From the NCBI GenBank assembly GCA_036003845.1, contig DASYRX010000384.1, positions 1 through 31,016 of the forward strand: 31,016 nucleotides of DNA. Reading direction: 5' to 3'. The notes under the pieces are model-generated. The model saw nothing but the letters and a program-made list of their open reading frames with translations. It searched no databases and was not told the DNA's origin. The position numbers were made by a program, and so were the translations under genes. Shown one piece after another: positions 1-7,380 of the stretch. Origin of the DNA: DASYRX01 sp036003845 (GTDB lineage Bacteria > Gemmatimonadota > Gemmatimonadetes > Gemmatimonadales > Gemmatimonadaceae). Position 1 is the stretch's first letter; each line of letters starts with the position of its first letter.

Positions 1-132
1 CGAGCAGGGAAGCGCCTAACGGTGAACGTCGTCGCCGTGCAGCAGACGCGGCCGTTGGTGCGCCTGGAGGAGATCGCTGGGGCGTCGCCCAAGGCGACGA
101 GACTGCGCGAAGCGTGGGCGCTGGGCAGGTAG
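1..132 (+). CDS. C-terminal end of an unidentified protein (partial)
   Basis: An open frame enters from the left edge and runs 43 codons to a TAG at 130-132. Third codon positions are mostly G or C, as in the confident genes of the window, which supports real coding. The visible tail is basic and reads VNVVAVQQTRPLVRLEEIAG and then a short helix ending in WALGR. I do not recognise the family from this fragment. The dispersed heptamer at 15-21 falls inside it and forces a rare CTA leucine codon (CGC CTA ACG). Confidence 0.55.
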   Translation, partial: RAGKRLTVNVVAVQQTRPLVRLEEIAGASPKATRLREAWALGR

Positions 133-711
133 GGAGCTAACTGGCAAAGAGAGCACGGATTCTCGCAGAAACGCGCGCCTCGGGCCGTAACCAAATAGCA
201 CTCTTCTCGGAATTTCGGTATTTACGATGTCAGTGGGCGTTGGCCAGCTGGTGGCACCGCAAGGCCCGTCGAACCGAATCCGCTTCATCCCGACGTCGCC
301 GCTTGCGCCACACAGATTTGAGCAGTTGACGATTTGAAAGAGCAACTGCCTCTTCGGATGGAACGAATCGAGCGCCTGAAGCAAAGCGGAGCTCAACACA
401 TGCGCTGCGCAGCTACGTTTTTGCTTTTGTGAAAGAACAAGCGCTTCGGTAGTTGTGGGGCCAGAGCCGGTGAACTGCGCTGGCAGTGACGAATCGAATC
501 GGTCCCATCCGACAAGTCCGCTCGATCCGAATAGGTCTTTGCCGTTCACGCTTTTGAAACAGGCATCTTCCCGGAGTTCCCCGGGGGCAACCCTCCGATC
601 ATTCCTCTGTCATTGACATTCCGAAATTCCCGGAATTCCGTGAGGATCACAAAACAGAATCCGCGCCGACCCGCGAGAATCCGTGGTTCCTGTTTGTTAT
701 TGACGCGGTTC
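133..711. other. Gene-poor stretch, no confident feature
   Basis: This stretch is visibly less GC-rich than the flanking genes. The only long open frame, on the minus strand with a GTG start at about 549, has unbiased third codon positions, overlaps the partial gene at the left edge and shows no recognisable motif, so I do not call it. Around 617-640 there is a run of short self-complementary words built on ATTCC/GGAAT. It may hold remnants of a decayed gene or regulatory DNA for the unidentified left-hand gene. I see no tRNA, insertion-sequence end or clear promoter. Confidence 0.4.
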
Positions 712-740
712 AAAAGGGGCGGGCGCTCAGCGCCCACCCC
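712..740 (-). terminator. Rho-independent terminator of the peroxiredoxin gene
   Basis: On the minus strand, 22 bases past the stop codon, a GC-rich hairpin with arms GGGGTGGGCGC and GCGCCCGCCCC (one mismatched pair, three-base loop) is followed directly by TTTT. Position, strand and the T-run fit termination of the peroxiredoxin transcript. Confidence 0.75.
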
Positions 741-762
741 TTCGCACGGCCGGCGAGCTCGC

Positions 763-1416
763 CTAACGCGGCTGTTCTACCGTCCGCAAATACGGCTTGT
801 GCGTCTTGAAACCCTGCGGGTACTTCTTCTTCGCGTCCTCGTCCGACACCGAGGTCGGGATGATCACTTCCTGCCCCGGCCGCCAGTTCACTGGCGTGGC
901 GACTGTGTGCTTCGCCGTGAGCTGCACGGAATCGAGTAATCGCAGCACTTCGTCGAAGTTGCGGCCCGTGCTCATGGGATACTGAATCGTCGCCTTCACC
1001 TTCTTGTCCGGCCCGATCACGAAAACGCTGCGAATCGTCTGGTTGTCCACGGCCGTGCGCTTTCCCGGCTGTGCGTCCGCGGGGAGCATGTCATAAAGCT
1101 TCGCAACCTTGAGCTCCTCGTCCCCGATCAGCGGATAATTCACCGCTTGTCCCTGTGTCTCGGCGATGTCCGCCGACCAGCGCTGATGGTCGACGACGCC
1201 ATCGCCGCTTAGGCCGACAATCTTCGTGTTGCGCGCGTCGAACTCGGGTTTCAGCCGCGCCATGTAGCCAAGCTCGGTCGTGCAGACGGGCGTGAAGTTC
1301 TTCGGGTGCGAGAACAGGATGGCCCATCCATTGCCTATCCATTCGTGGAAATTGATCGTCCCCTGCGTCGATTCGGCGGTGAAATCGGGAGCTACATCGC
1401 CTATTCGTATCGTCAT
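763..1416 (-). CDS. 1-Cys peroxiredoxin, Prx6 family
   Basis: The 217-residue product belongs to the thioredoxin-fold peroxiredoxins, which reduce hydrogen peroxide and organic peroxides in the cytoplasm. The peroxidatic motif FTPVCTTE places the active cysteine at Cys45. No other cysteine is present, so there is no resolving cysteine and the 1-Cys Prx6 type applies. The length and the C-terminal extension with a KKKYPQGF-type motif also match Prx6. A good ribosome site (GAGGAG) lies about 7 bases before the ATG. The gene stands alone: a methyltransferase diverges upstream and a terminator follows. The TAG stop is inside a copy of the dispersed heptamer at 762-768. The reductant partner cannot be told from the sequence. 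Confidence 0.95.
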   Translation of the reverse strand: MTIRIGDVAPDFTAESTQGTINFHEWIGNGWAILFSHPKNFTPVCTTELGYMARLKPEFDARNTKIVGLSGDGVVDHQRWSADIAETQGQAVNYPLIGDEELKVAKLYDMLPADAQPGKRTAVDNQTIRSVFVIGPDKKVKATIQYPMSTGRNFDEVLRLLDSVQLTAKHTVATPVNWRPGQEVIIPTSVSDEDAKKKYPQGFKTHKPYLRTVEQPR

Positions 1417-1749
1417 TCTCGGTCTCCTCGGCCAGCTAGTGCTGTGAAGCGAATGGTTGACTGCCTAACGCGCAACGATGGCGCTGTGAACGGACGACGC
1501 GAGCTCGCCGGCTGGCGCGCTCGCCAAATGAATCAGCGAAGCTACCGCAGAATTCCCGGCCGTGCGACCCGCCGCCTTGCTCTCTGAAGCGGGAAGGCTG
1601 GCGAAAACGGCTCAGGGGAGTGTTGTTTACGAATGGAGTCCGTCGTCTATCATCTGAGCGGTTCACGGTTCGGGCAGGTCGCCGTCCCGGCGATTTCAGT
1701 GCCAATTGATCGGTGAACCTGCATTTCTTGGAGCGACGTAGCGAAACAA
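1417..1749. other. Divergent intergenic region between peroxiredoxin and methyltransferase
   Basis: No gene is supported in these 333 bases. They hold the ribosome site of the peroxiredoxin gene next to 1416, one dispersed heptamer at 1464-1470, and a candidate promoter for the methyltransferase at 1626-1653. An 89-codon minus-strand open frame here is basic, motif-free and probably spurious. Confidence 0.6.
1626..1653 (+). promoter_or_regulatory. Candidate promoter of the methyltransferase gene
   Basis: TTTACG (1626-1631) and TATCAT (1648-1653) resemble -35 and -10 boxes of a housekeeping sigma factor with a 16-base spacer, about 95 bases before the ATG. The -10 box matches five of six consensus bases. 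This is a pattern match only. Confidence 0.35.
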
Positions 1750-2613
1750 ATGGCTGAAACGATCGACGCGGCGCTCATCCACGAGCATCAACAGGAAGTC
1801 TCAGCCGGAGAACGCTTTGAGTTCGGCGCCAATTGGGCCCGATTCCTCGAGCAACTCGACGATCAACGGATCCAGGTAGCCGAAGACTCGGTCAGGCGTC
1901 TCGTCGGAACGCCGAGCTTGAGTGGCAAGACACTTCTTGATGTCGGGTCCGGTAGCGGGCTGTTCAGTCTCGCGGCGCGACGGCTTGGCGCGAGCGTGCA
2001 TTCGCTGGATTACGATCCCCAGTCAGTCGCGTGCACAGCCGAGTTGCGTCGCCGGTATTTCAACGGGGACCCGCATTGGCAGGTCGAGCAGGGCTCAGCG
2101 CTGGATCCGGTCTATCTGAAGTCCCTCGGCGTCTTTGACATCGTGTATTCGTGGGGCGTGCTGCACCACACCGGTTCCATGTGGCCGGCGTTGGGCAACA
2201 TGGTCCCGCTGGTGCGCGAGGGCGGCCAGCTCGTCGTCGCTATCTACAACGACCAGGGGAGCGCGAGTCGCCGTTGGACGGCCGTGCAGCGATTGTACAA
2301 CCAGTTGCCACGCGCCCTGCGTTTCCTCGTGCTGTGGCCGTCGCTGGTCTTCCTGTGGACGCGGCCGTTGATCAAAGACTTCGTGTACCTGAGGCCGTTC
2401 AAGACCTGGCGCGATTACCATAAGAACCGAGGGATGTCCGCATGGCATGACCTTGTGGATTGGGTTGGCGGATACCCGCGCGAGGTCGCGAAGCCGGAAG
2501 AGATCTTCGAGTTCTACAAGGCCCACGGCTTCGAACTGGTGTATCTGCGCACGCAGGCCGGCAGCATGGGGTGCAACGAGTACACATTCGTCCGTCGCCG
2601 CCCCGCTTCCTAA
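1750..2613 (+). CDS. Class I SAM-dependent methyltransferase
   Basis: The 287-residue protein has the Rossmann methyltransferase core. Motif I is LLDVGSGSG at about residues 62-70, the acidic end of strand 2 is SLDYDP at 85-90, and the motif IV/post-I region IVYSWGVLHHT follows. The C-terminal half carries a long hydrophobic helix, aromatic-rich, ending in a NEYTFVRRR strand. Related proteins are often found in surface-polysaccharide and lipid gene sets, and the sugar operon at 3.2-6.5 kb lies nearby on the other strand. The substrate cannot be inferred. The TAA stop is embedded in a heptamer copy at 2609-2615, and no exact copy lies inside the gene body. ATG at 1750 is the only good start before motif I. 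Confidence 0.85.
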   Translation: MAETIDAALIHEHQQEVSAGERFEFGANWARFLEQLDDQRIQVAEDSVRRLVGTPSLSGKTLLDVGSGSGLFSLAARRLGASVHSLDYDPQSVACTAELRRRYFNGDPHWQVEQGSALDPVYLKSLGVFDIVYSWGVLHHTGSMWPALGNMVPLVREGGQLVVAIYNDQGSASRRWTAVQRLYNQLPRALRFLVLWPSLVFLWTRPLIKDFVYLRPFKTWRDYHKNRGMSAWHDLVDWVGGYPREVAKPEEIFEFYKAHGFELVYLRTQAGSMGCNEYTFVRRRPAS

Positions 2614-2672
2614 CGAGCAGAAGCGATGACGCTCCGGTGACTCCGACACCGTAGCGTAGATCTCCACAAAAG

Positions 2673-2723
2673 CTTCACGCGGAGGGCACAGAGGTGCCCC
2701 GCACGTCCGCCCAAGGACGCTGA
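2673..2723. repeat. Degenerate CGCGGAGG/CACAGAGG-type repeat remnant
   Basis: CACGCGGAGGGCACAGAGG at 2676-2694 followed by AAGGACGCTGAG near 2713 looks like a worn copy of the purine-rich quasi-tandem units (CGCGGAG, CACAGAG, CGCTGAG) that I recall lying just upstream of GxxExxY genes in many environmental bacteria. The association is from memory of the family; the units are seen here directly. Confidence 0.4.
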
Positions 2724-2738
2724 GAAATACTTATCCCC

Positions 2739-3071
2739 GTGCACGACCTCGATCGCATAACGGGTGACATTATTGGCGCCGCTATGAGAGTGCATTCGAA
2801 GCTCGGGCCCGGCTTGCTCGAAAGTGCCTATCACGCCTGCGTCGCTCGCGAATTACGAAAGCGTGGCCTGTCGCTCGTCGGGTATCGCGTCGACATGTTG
2901 GTGGAATCGACCGTGGTTGTCGAACTCAAGGCAATCGGGCGAATACTCCAAGTGCACAGAGCACAACTCCTTTCACATCTGAGATTGGGTGCTTATCCAG
3001 TCGGACTCCTCATCAACTTCAATGTCTTACGGTTGAAGCAAGGCATTAGTCGCGTGGTCAATACCCGGTAG
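2739..3071 (+). CDS. GxxExxY protein (PDDEXK_3 superfamily), internally shortened
   Basis: The 110-residue product carries the family signatures: a GAAMRVHSKLGPGLLESAY start (residues 13-31), GYRVDMLVE (48-56), VELKA (61-65), HRAQLLSHL (73-81) and the terminal LINFNV block (91-96). The family is usually about 125-130 residues, is predicted to have a PDDEXK nuclease-like fold, and has no settled function. Between LSLV and GYRV (junction near base 2880) the strand normally read as QxPxPVxYKG is missing, about 17-20 residues removed in frame; the putative acidic and lysine site residues remain. The start is GTG at 2739, because an in-frame TGA lies at 2721-2723. Two TTA leucine codons outside any heptamer and no heptamer inside the gene hint at separate ancestry. 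Confidence 0.85.
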   Translation: MHDLDRITGDIIGAAMRVHSKLGPGLLESAYHACVARELRKRGLSLVGYRVDMLVESTVVVELKAIGRILQVHRAQLLSHLRLGAYPVGLLINFNVLRLKQGISRVVNTR

Positions 3072-3178
3072 CCTCACGCGCTTTACGGAGTCCTCGGGCG
3101 GGGCAAAGGTGCGGATCTCTGAGCCGCCGAAGCGGATGTCCCGCCGACAAGTGAAAGGCCGAGGAAGCGCTTGGTGAA

Positions 3179-4351
3179 TCAACGAGGTCGGGGGAGTTCT
3201 GCGGCCGTGTCCTCGAACAGCGTGACGTAGTTGTCGATCATCGTGGTCGGCGAATAGTGGTCCAACATCCGTTGCCGGCCGGCGGCGCCTAACTTGGCGC
3301 GCAAGGACGCGTCCTCCACCAATTTGAGCGCCGCGACGAGGCACGTTTCTTCGTTATGCGGGTCAAAAAGCAGTCCGCACTGACCGCTTTCAGTGAGATG
3401 CGGAACTTCGCCGACGGCGGAGCTCATCGATGGCACACCCATCGCCATCGCTTGCATCAGCGCGTTGGGGCACCCCTCCTTGAACGACGTGAGCGCGAAA
3501 GCATCGAACGTCGAGACTGACGGCCTGATGTCCGTCGTCTGACCCGTCCACACCACCTTGTCCGCCAGCCCAAGCTGGCCAGCGAGCGCCGTCATCTCCT
3601 CGAGCTGCGGGCCGCCACCGACGCAAACGAGCCTAACGTTTGGATGTCGTTCCGCAACCCTGCGAATCGTGTTGAGCAGCAGCGGATAGTTCTTGACGGG
3701 ACGCACGTTCGCCACCGTGCCGAATACGAAATGCTCGTTCGTGAATCCGAGGCGTCTACGCTCCGCTGCGCGCACGTCGGGCATTGGGCGAAAGTGCTCG
3801 GCGTCGACGCCGTTAGGCACGACGACGACGCGCGGCTTGAGCCGCTTGGATCCGATAAGCGTGTCGCGGACCGCATAACCATTGCACACGACGACGTCGG
3901 CATAACGCAGCGAGCGCCACACCATCTGCTTATGGTGATCGCGTAAGCCGTCCCACAGGCTGATCAAATGATGTACGAGCTTGATGCGTCGACCGAAGCG
4001 CAGCTTCGCCGCGACTGCGACTAGCAGCGTCTTGAGGTCGAACGAGTTGATGATTGCGACGTCGTGCGTGCGGATGTACGCCAGGACTCGACGCAGCTTC
4101 CCCCACTCGACCCACGGGCGTCGCACCGGGATGATCGCGACCCGCGCTGGCGTTTTGCGGAACTCCTCGAGCAACGTCAGGTCGTCTCCGATGACGCAGA
4201 GGTGCACCTCCGTCGTCGCCGGGAAGTGGCGCGCAAACTCCAGCAAGCGCAGCTCCGGCCCCGCTGGTGCGAGGCCGTAGATGATGAAGAGGACTCTCGT
4301 TGGCGGCCGCGTTGCGGCCGAAGCGCTCGCTAGCAGCTCAGCTGCTGGCAC
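3179..4351 (-). CDS. GT4-family glycosyltransferase
   Basis: The 390-residue protein has the GT-B two-domain layout. The N-terminal Rossmann domain starts at VLFIIYGLAPAGPE (20-33), with the linker PNGVDAEHF at 179-187. The C-terminal nucleotide-sugar domain has GTVANVRPVKNYPLLL, VGGGPQLEE and the family motif EGCPNALMQAMAMG at 292-305. It would transfer a sugar from a nucleotide donor in building a surface polysaccharide or glycolipid at the inner face of the membrane. The usual E-x7-E pair reads E292 and Q300, so the second acid is replaced. GTG at 4351 gives a 14-base overlap with the upstream epimerase gene, which indicates one operon. Donor and acceptor are unknown. Confidence 0.9.
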   Translation of the reverse strand: MPAAELLASASAATRPPTRVLFIIYGLAPAGPELRLLEFARHFPATTEVHLCVIGDDLTLLEEFRKTPARVAIIPVRRPWVEWGKLRRVLAYIRTHDVAIINSFDLKTLLVAVAAKLRFGRRIKLVHHLISLWDGLRDHHKQMVWRSLRYADVVVCNGYAVRDTLIGSKRLKPRVVVVPNGVDAEHFRPMPDVRAAERRRLGFTNEHFVFGTVANVRPVKNYPLLLNTIRRVAERHPNVRLVCVGGGPQLEEMTALAGQLGLADKVVWTGQTTDIRPSVSTFDAFALTSFKEGCPNALMQAMAMGVPSMSSAVGEVPHLTESGQCGLLFDPHNEETCLVAALKLVEDASLRAKLGAAGRQRMLDHYSPTTMIDNYVTLFEDTAAELPRPR

Positions 4352-5525
4352 CGGCCGCGGCGCGCTCGAGTCGCGGCGACGCCGCGATGCGCGGCGTGCT
4401 CCACAAATGAGTCCACTCTTGCAGCTCGCGGCGACGTTCCGCCTCGGACGCCGGCCCGCTAGCGGGCGCGGGAGCGAGGTCGAGGAACGGTCCGGGCATT
4501 CCAGCCGAAAGGTACAACGGAGGCAATGCCGGGCGAGAACCGCCTAACGCGCTGCCGACGTCACCACGTGCACCCACGCGACGATTGATGCTCGTGACTC
4601 GAGTAGTGATCGCGGTTGGCGTGCGCACCAGAATACGCAGCGCCATGTCGAACATCGCCGGCGAACGCACGAGTCGTTTGATCGGCAGACCACGCATCCA
4701 CGAGGCGACTTCACGCGGCACGGAGGCACGTGCATAAACGTCGCGCATGCGGTCAGATTCTTCCTGTGACAGACCCCGCACTGGCGCGAGGCCTAGCGCC
4801 TCCGTGTGCCAGTCGAAGACTTTGCGCCACGTGCTCGCCTTCTCGGCGAAGCTGTACGCCTCTCGCTGCGGATCACTGCCTAACAGTGCGAGGATTGACT
4901 CGGCGAGCGTATCGACCTGAATGGCGTTGGAAGGGAAGCGGCCGTCGTACGGAAGTCGGAACGCAGGATCGCGCGACAACTCGATGATTTCGCGTGAACG
5001 TCCAATGCCGGCGCCATAGACATGGCCGAGGCGAAGCATGGTTCCCTTGACTCCGCGCGCTTGGGCTTGCCGTGCCGCATAACGCTCGACGTAGAGCTTG
5101 GAGCGACCGTACTCGCTGCCGGGCTTCGGATTCTCGAACGCGTTACGCTCGTCGGAGCGTTCGCGAATGAGCTCACCGAAGATCGCCACCGTGCTGAAGT
5201 GCACCAGCCAGCGCAGCGACTTGGCTTCGAGGAGACCATCGATCAGCGCTCGATTGCGCGAATACGCAGCGCGCGGATTCCCGCCTGACGAGGCGATCGC
5301 GCAGTTCAGCACGATCTCGCAGTCGTCCAGCAGATGCTTGCCGTCGCTGCGTGACAGCCCACCAACGCGGATATCGCAGTCAGGGACATTCGCGTGCACG
5401 AGGGCCGCACCTAACGCATTGCGCGTGGCCGCGACGACATGCCATCCCTGTTCGTGCAGCCGCTTGACCAGCGTGGCGCCCACCTGGCCGGTCGCGCCTG
5501 TAACCGCGACTCGCTGGCTCTTCAT
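4338..5525 (-). CDS. NAD-dependent epimerase/dehydratase (extended SDR)
   Basis: The 395-residue protein starts with the SDR cofactor motif TGATGQVG (9-16). It has the catalytic Ser/Thr region at 111-112 (HFSTVAIFG) and the YxxxK pair in YGRSK (139-143), so it should act on a nucleotide-linked sugar or a similar carbonyl substrate in the cytoplasm. Residues beyond about 260 form a long tail rich in Arg, Pro and Ala that is not part of the core fold and that I cannot assign. The start ATG overlaps the stop of the upstream oxidoreductase (ATGA at 5522-5525), and the tail overlaps the glycosyltransferase start, so the three are probably translated together. Two heptamers force TTA codons here (4543 and 5410). 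Confidence 0.88.
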   Translation of the reverse strand: MKSQRVAVTGATGQVGATLVKRLHEQGWHVVAATRNALGAALVHANVPDCDIRVGGLSRSDGKHLLDDCEIVLNCAIASSGGNPRAAYSRNRALIDGLLEAKSLRWLVHFSTVAIFGELIRERSDERNAFENPKPGSEYGRSKLYVERYAARQAQARGVKGTMLRLGHVYGAGIGRSREIIELSRDPAFRLPYDGRFPSNAIQVDTLAESILALLGSDPQREAYSFAEKASTWRKVFDWHTEALGLAPVRGLSQEESDRMRDVYARASVPREVASWMRGLPIKRLVRSPAMFDMALRILVRTPTAITTRVTSINRRVGARGDVGSALGGSRPALPPLYLSAGMPGPFLDLAPAPASGPASEAERRRELQEWTHLWSTPRIAASPRLERAAAGASS

Positions 5526-6535
5526 CGCCCAGCTCCGCCAGCGCTCACGGCGAGTTGTGCCTCAGCCGCCTGCTTGTAGCACGCTTCGATGAGCGCTGTC
5601 GTGTTCTTCACGCTCGCTGCATCGACAGCTGACGGCTCACCCGTTCGACACTGCTCGAGGAAATCACGCCATTCGGCGACGAAGCCCTTGGTTGGATTGT
5701 CGACGCCTTCCGTCGTGGCGATGTCGCATAACGTGGTGCCGTCCCGCGTCACGAGCGAAAGCGACTCCTCGAAGAAGAGGCCCACCTTGAGGACGTAGTT
5801 TGGAAACTCGATGAAGACGCCGTTGCAGAGATCCTCCAGCATGGACAGCTCGATGCTGCACGCGACGCTCTCGCCGCCCGCCAAGCGCAGGTCCGCCACG
5901 AGCGAAGACGCGAGCTCGAGGCCAAGGTGGCGCGTCTGCGACGATTCACGCAGCGATGCCGCCGTGGCGCCTAACACGTAGAGCACCTGGTCGACGAGAT
6001 GTGAGCCCGTCTCCATCAGCACTCCACCGCCGGCCGCTGGATCCGTCATGTGCCAGCCCGTGCCGCGCCCGGTCGCACGAACACGCATCCCCTCGGATGC
6101 GCCCACGCGTAAAACAGGTCCGAGGAACTGTCGCTCGAGCAGTTTACGCGCCGTCGCCGTCGGCTTTGCATAACGACGCACCTGCCCGACGCCGATCTGG
6201 ACTCCGTGGCGTCGTGCGTCGCTCAAATAGCCCTCGTGCTCTTCGAGAGTGAGCGCGAAGGGCTTTTCCGAGAACACGTGCCAGCCGCGCGCGAGCGCCG
6301 CCGGAATAACGCTGCGCCGAGCCCCAACGGGTGTGGCGACCAAAACAACATCCACATCGGGACACGCTGCGATATCGGTGTACGTCGTACCGATCTTGTA
6401 TGAATGGGCGACCGCGGCTGCTGCGGAGGAGGATCGGTCACAGATCCAATCCACCGAAACGCCTGGCATGTTGACGAGCACCGGCAGGTGTGACCCTGAA
6501 GTCACCAGGCCTGCCCCAATGATTCCTACCTTCAC
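5522..6535 (-). CDS. Gfo/Idh/MocA-family oxidoreductase
   Basis: The 337-residue product has an N-terminal Rossmann domain (GIIGAGLV at 4-11), the family signature EKP at 90-92, and a C-terminal sheet domain with a HLVDQ segment (about 180-185) of the type that supplies the catalytic histidine. Such enzymes oxidise or reduce sugars or nucleotide-sugars with NAD(P). It is the first gene of the minus-strand operon that continues into the epimerase and the GT4 enzyme, so a role in making a modified sugar for the cell surface is likely; the precise substrate is open. The start is GTG at 6535. It has no exact heptamer, only variants (CATAACG and CCTAACA). Confidence 0.88.
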   Translation of the reverse strand: MKVGIIGAGLVTSGSHLPVLVNMPGVSVDWICDRSSSAAAAVAHSYKIGTTYTDIAACPDVDVVLVATPVGARRSVIPAALARGWHVFSEKPFALTLEEHEGYLSDARRHGVQIGVGQVRRYAKPTATARKLLERQFLGPVLRVGASEGMRVRATGRGTGWHMTDPAAGGGVLMETGSHLVDQVLYVLGATAASLRESSQTRHLGLELASSLVADLRLAGGESVACSIELSMLEDLCNGVFIEFPNYVLKVGLFFEESLSLVTRDGTTLCDIATTEGVDNPTKGFVAEWRDFLEQCRTGEPSAVDAASVKNTTALIEACYKQAAEAQLAVSAGGAGR

Positions 6536-6618
6536 TCTAGACCAGTTCCTCTATGCAGGTTGGGCCGCAAAGGGTTCGGCGGACACAATTTACGCGCGCG
6601 CCGCGGTGACTCGTCGCC

Positions 6619-6649
6619 ATCCTAGACGAGAAGACAAAATAGTTGTCAC
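6619..6649 (-). promoter_or_regulatory. Possible promoter of the sugar operon
   Basis: On the minus strand GTGACA (6644-6649) and TAGGAT (6619-6624) resemble -35 and -10 boxes, but the spacer is 19 bases, longer than ideal. They lie about 85 bases upstream of the first operon gene in a stretch that is otherwise empty (6536-6786). Confidence 0.25.
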
Positions 6650-6786
6650 CGGCGACCTGTGCGGGTCTCCAGCAAAGTCAGTGCGAGGACGGCGCGGCTC
6701 GGGGGAGTGCAGGAAGCCGTCACAAAGCGGCTCCTACGGCCAGAAGCGGCGGACCACGCTAGCCACGAGGATCAAGGTATCGTGCG

Positions 6787-7191
6787 CTATCCAGCGGCAG
6801 CCGCTGTCCCCATGCTTTCGAGCATCGCTTGATCTTCGTCGATGCGCTGTTGCACGAGCGCGCACAGATCTTTTTCCGCTTCGAGGAACGTGGCGAATGC
6901 CTCGCGCATCTTCGGATCCAGCATTACAGCCATGTCGTGCCGGCCCATTGGCAGGTCGCGATACCCCGCCATTTGGGCCGACGTGGACTGGAGTTGCGTC
7001 GCGATCGCGCGATGCTGTTGCGCGAGGTGGCGATACGCCGTGAGCTCTCTCCGTGAATTTTCGTCACTCAAGTCGAGCGCTGTCATGTGGAGCTCGAGAA
7101 CATTCGCGGCCGCATCGACGAGAGTGCCTAACTTCGCTTGCAACGCCGATGTGTCGGCTAGCCCTTGGCCGCACGTCTTTTGAGAAGGCAT
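6787..7191 (-). CDS. Hypothetical helical protein, 134 aa
   Basis: I do not recognise this family. The product is almost wholly predicted helix, rich in Ala, Leu, Glu and Gln, with heptad-like stretches (for example around residues 30-75) and many Met residues (MGRHDMAVMLDPKMREAF). No signal peptide or membrane segment is seen, so it is probably cytoplasmic and may form a helical bundle. It starts with ATG and stands between the sugar operon and the DNA-repair fusion with gaps of 251 and 189 bases, so it is probably its own unit. A heptamer variant (AGTTAGGC) at 7127 gives a TTA codon, as in confident genes, which mildly supports its being coding. Confidence 0.6.
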   Translation of the reverse strand: MPSQKTCGQGLADTSALQAKLGTLVDAAANVLELHMTALDLSDENSRRELTAYRHLAQQHRAIATQLQSTSAQMAGYRDLPMGRHDMAVMLDPKMREAFATFLEAEKDLCALVQQRIDEDQAMLESMGTAAAAG

Positions 7192-7380
7192 CCAAGCTCC
7201 GCGTCAACGTGTGATACAGTTCCGCGGTCTGACCGCACCGCCAACATTTTGTTGCAAGAATGGGACTGCAGTCACGGCGATGTCAAACGTACTGCAGACG
7301 CGCTCGTCAGGCGCGACAGAGCGGACCGAACCTCGTGCGGCCGCCTGTAACGTCTCGTTAGGTGAGCTCGCTACGATCGC

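Noticed and set aside
16..549. 177-codon minus-strand open frame with GTG start
   Set aside because: Third codon positions show no GC bias, it overlaps a better-supported plus-strand tail, and no motif is recognised.
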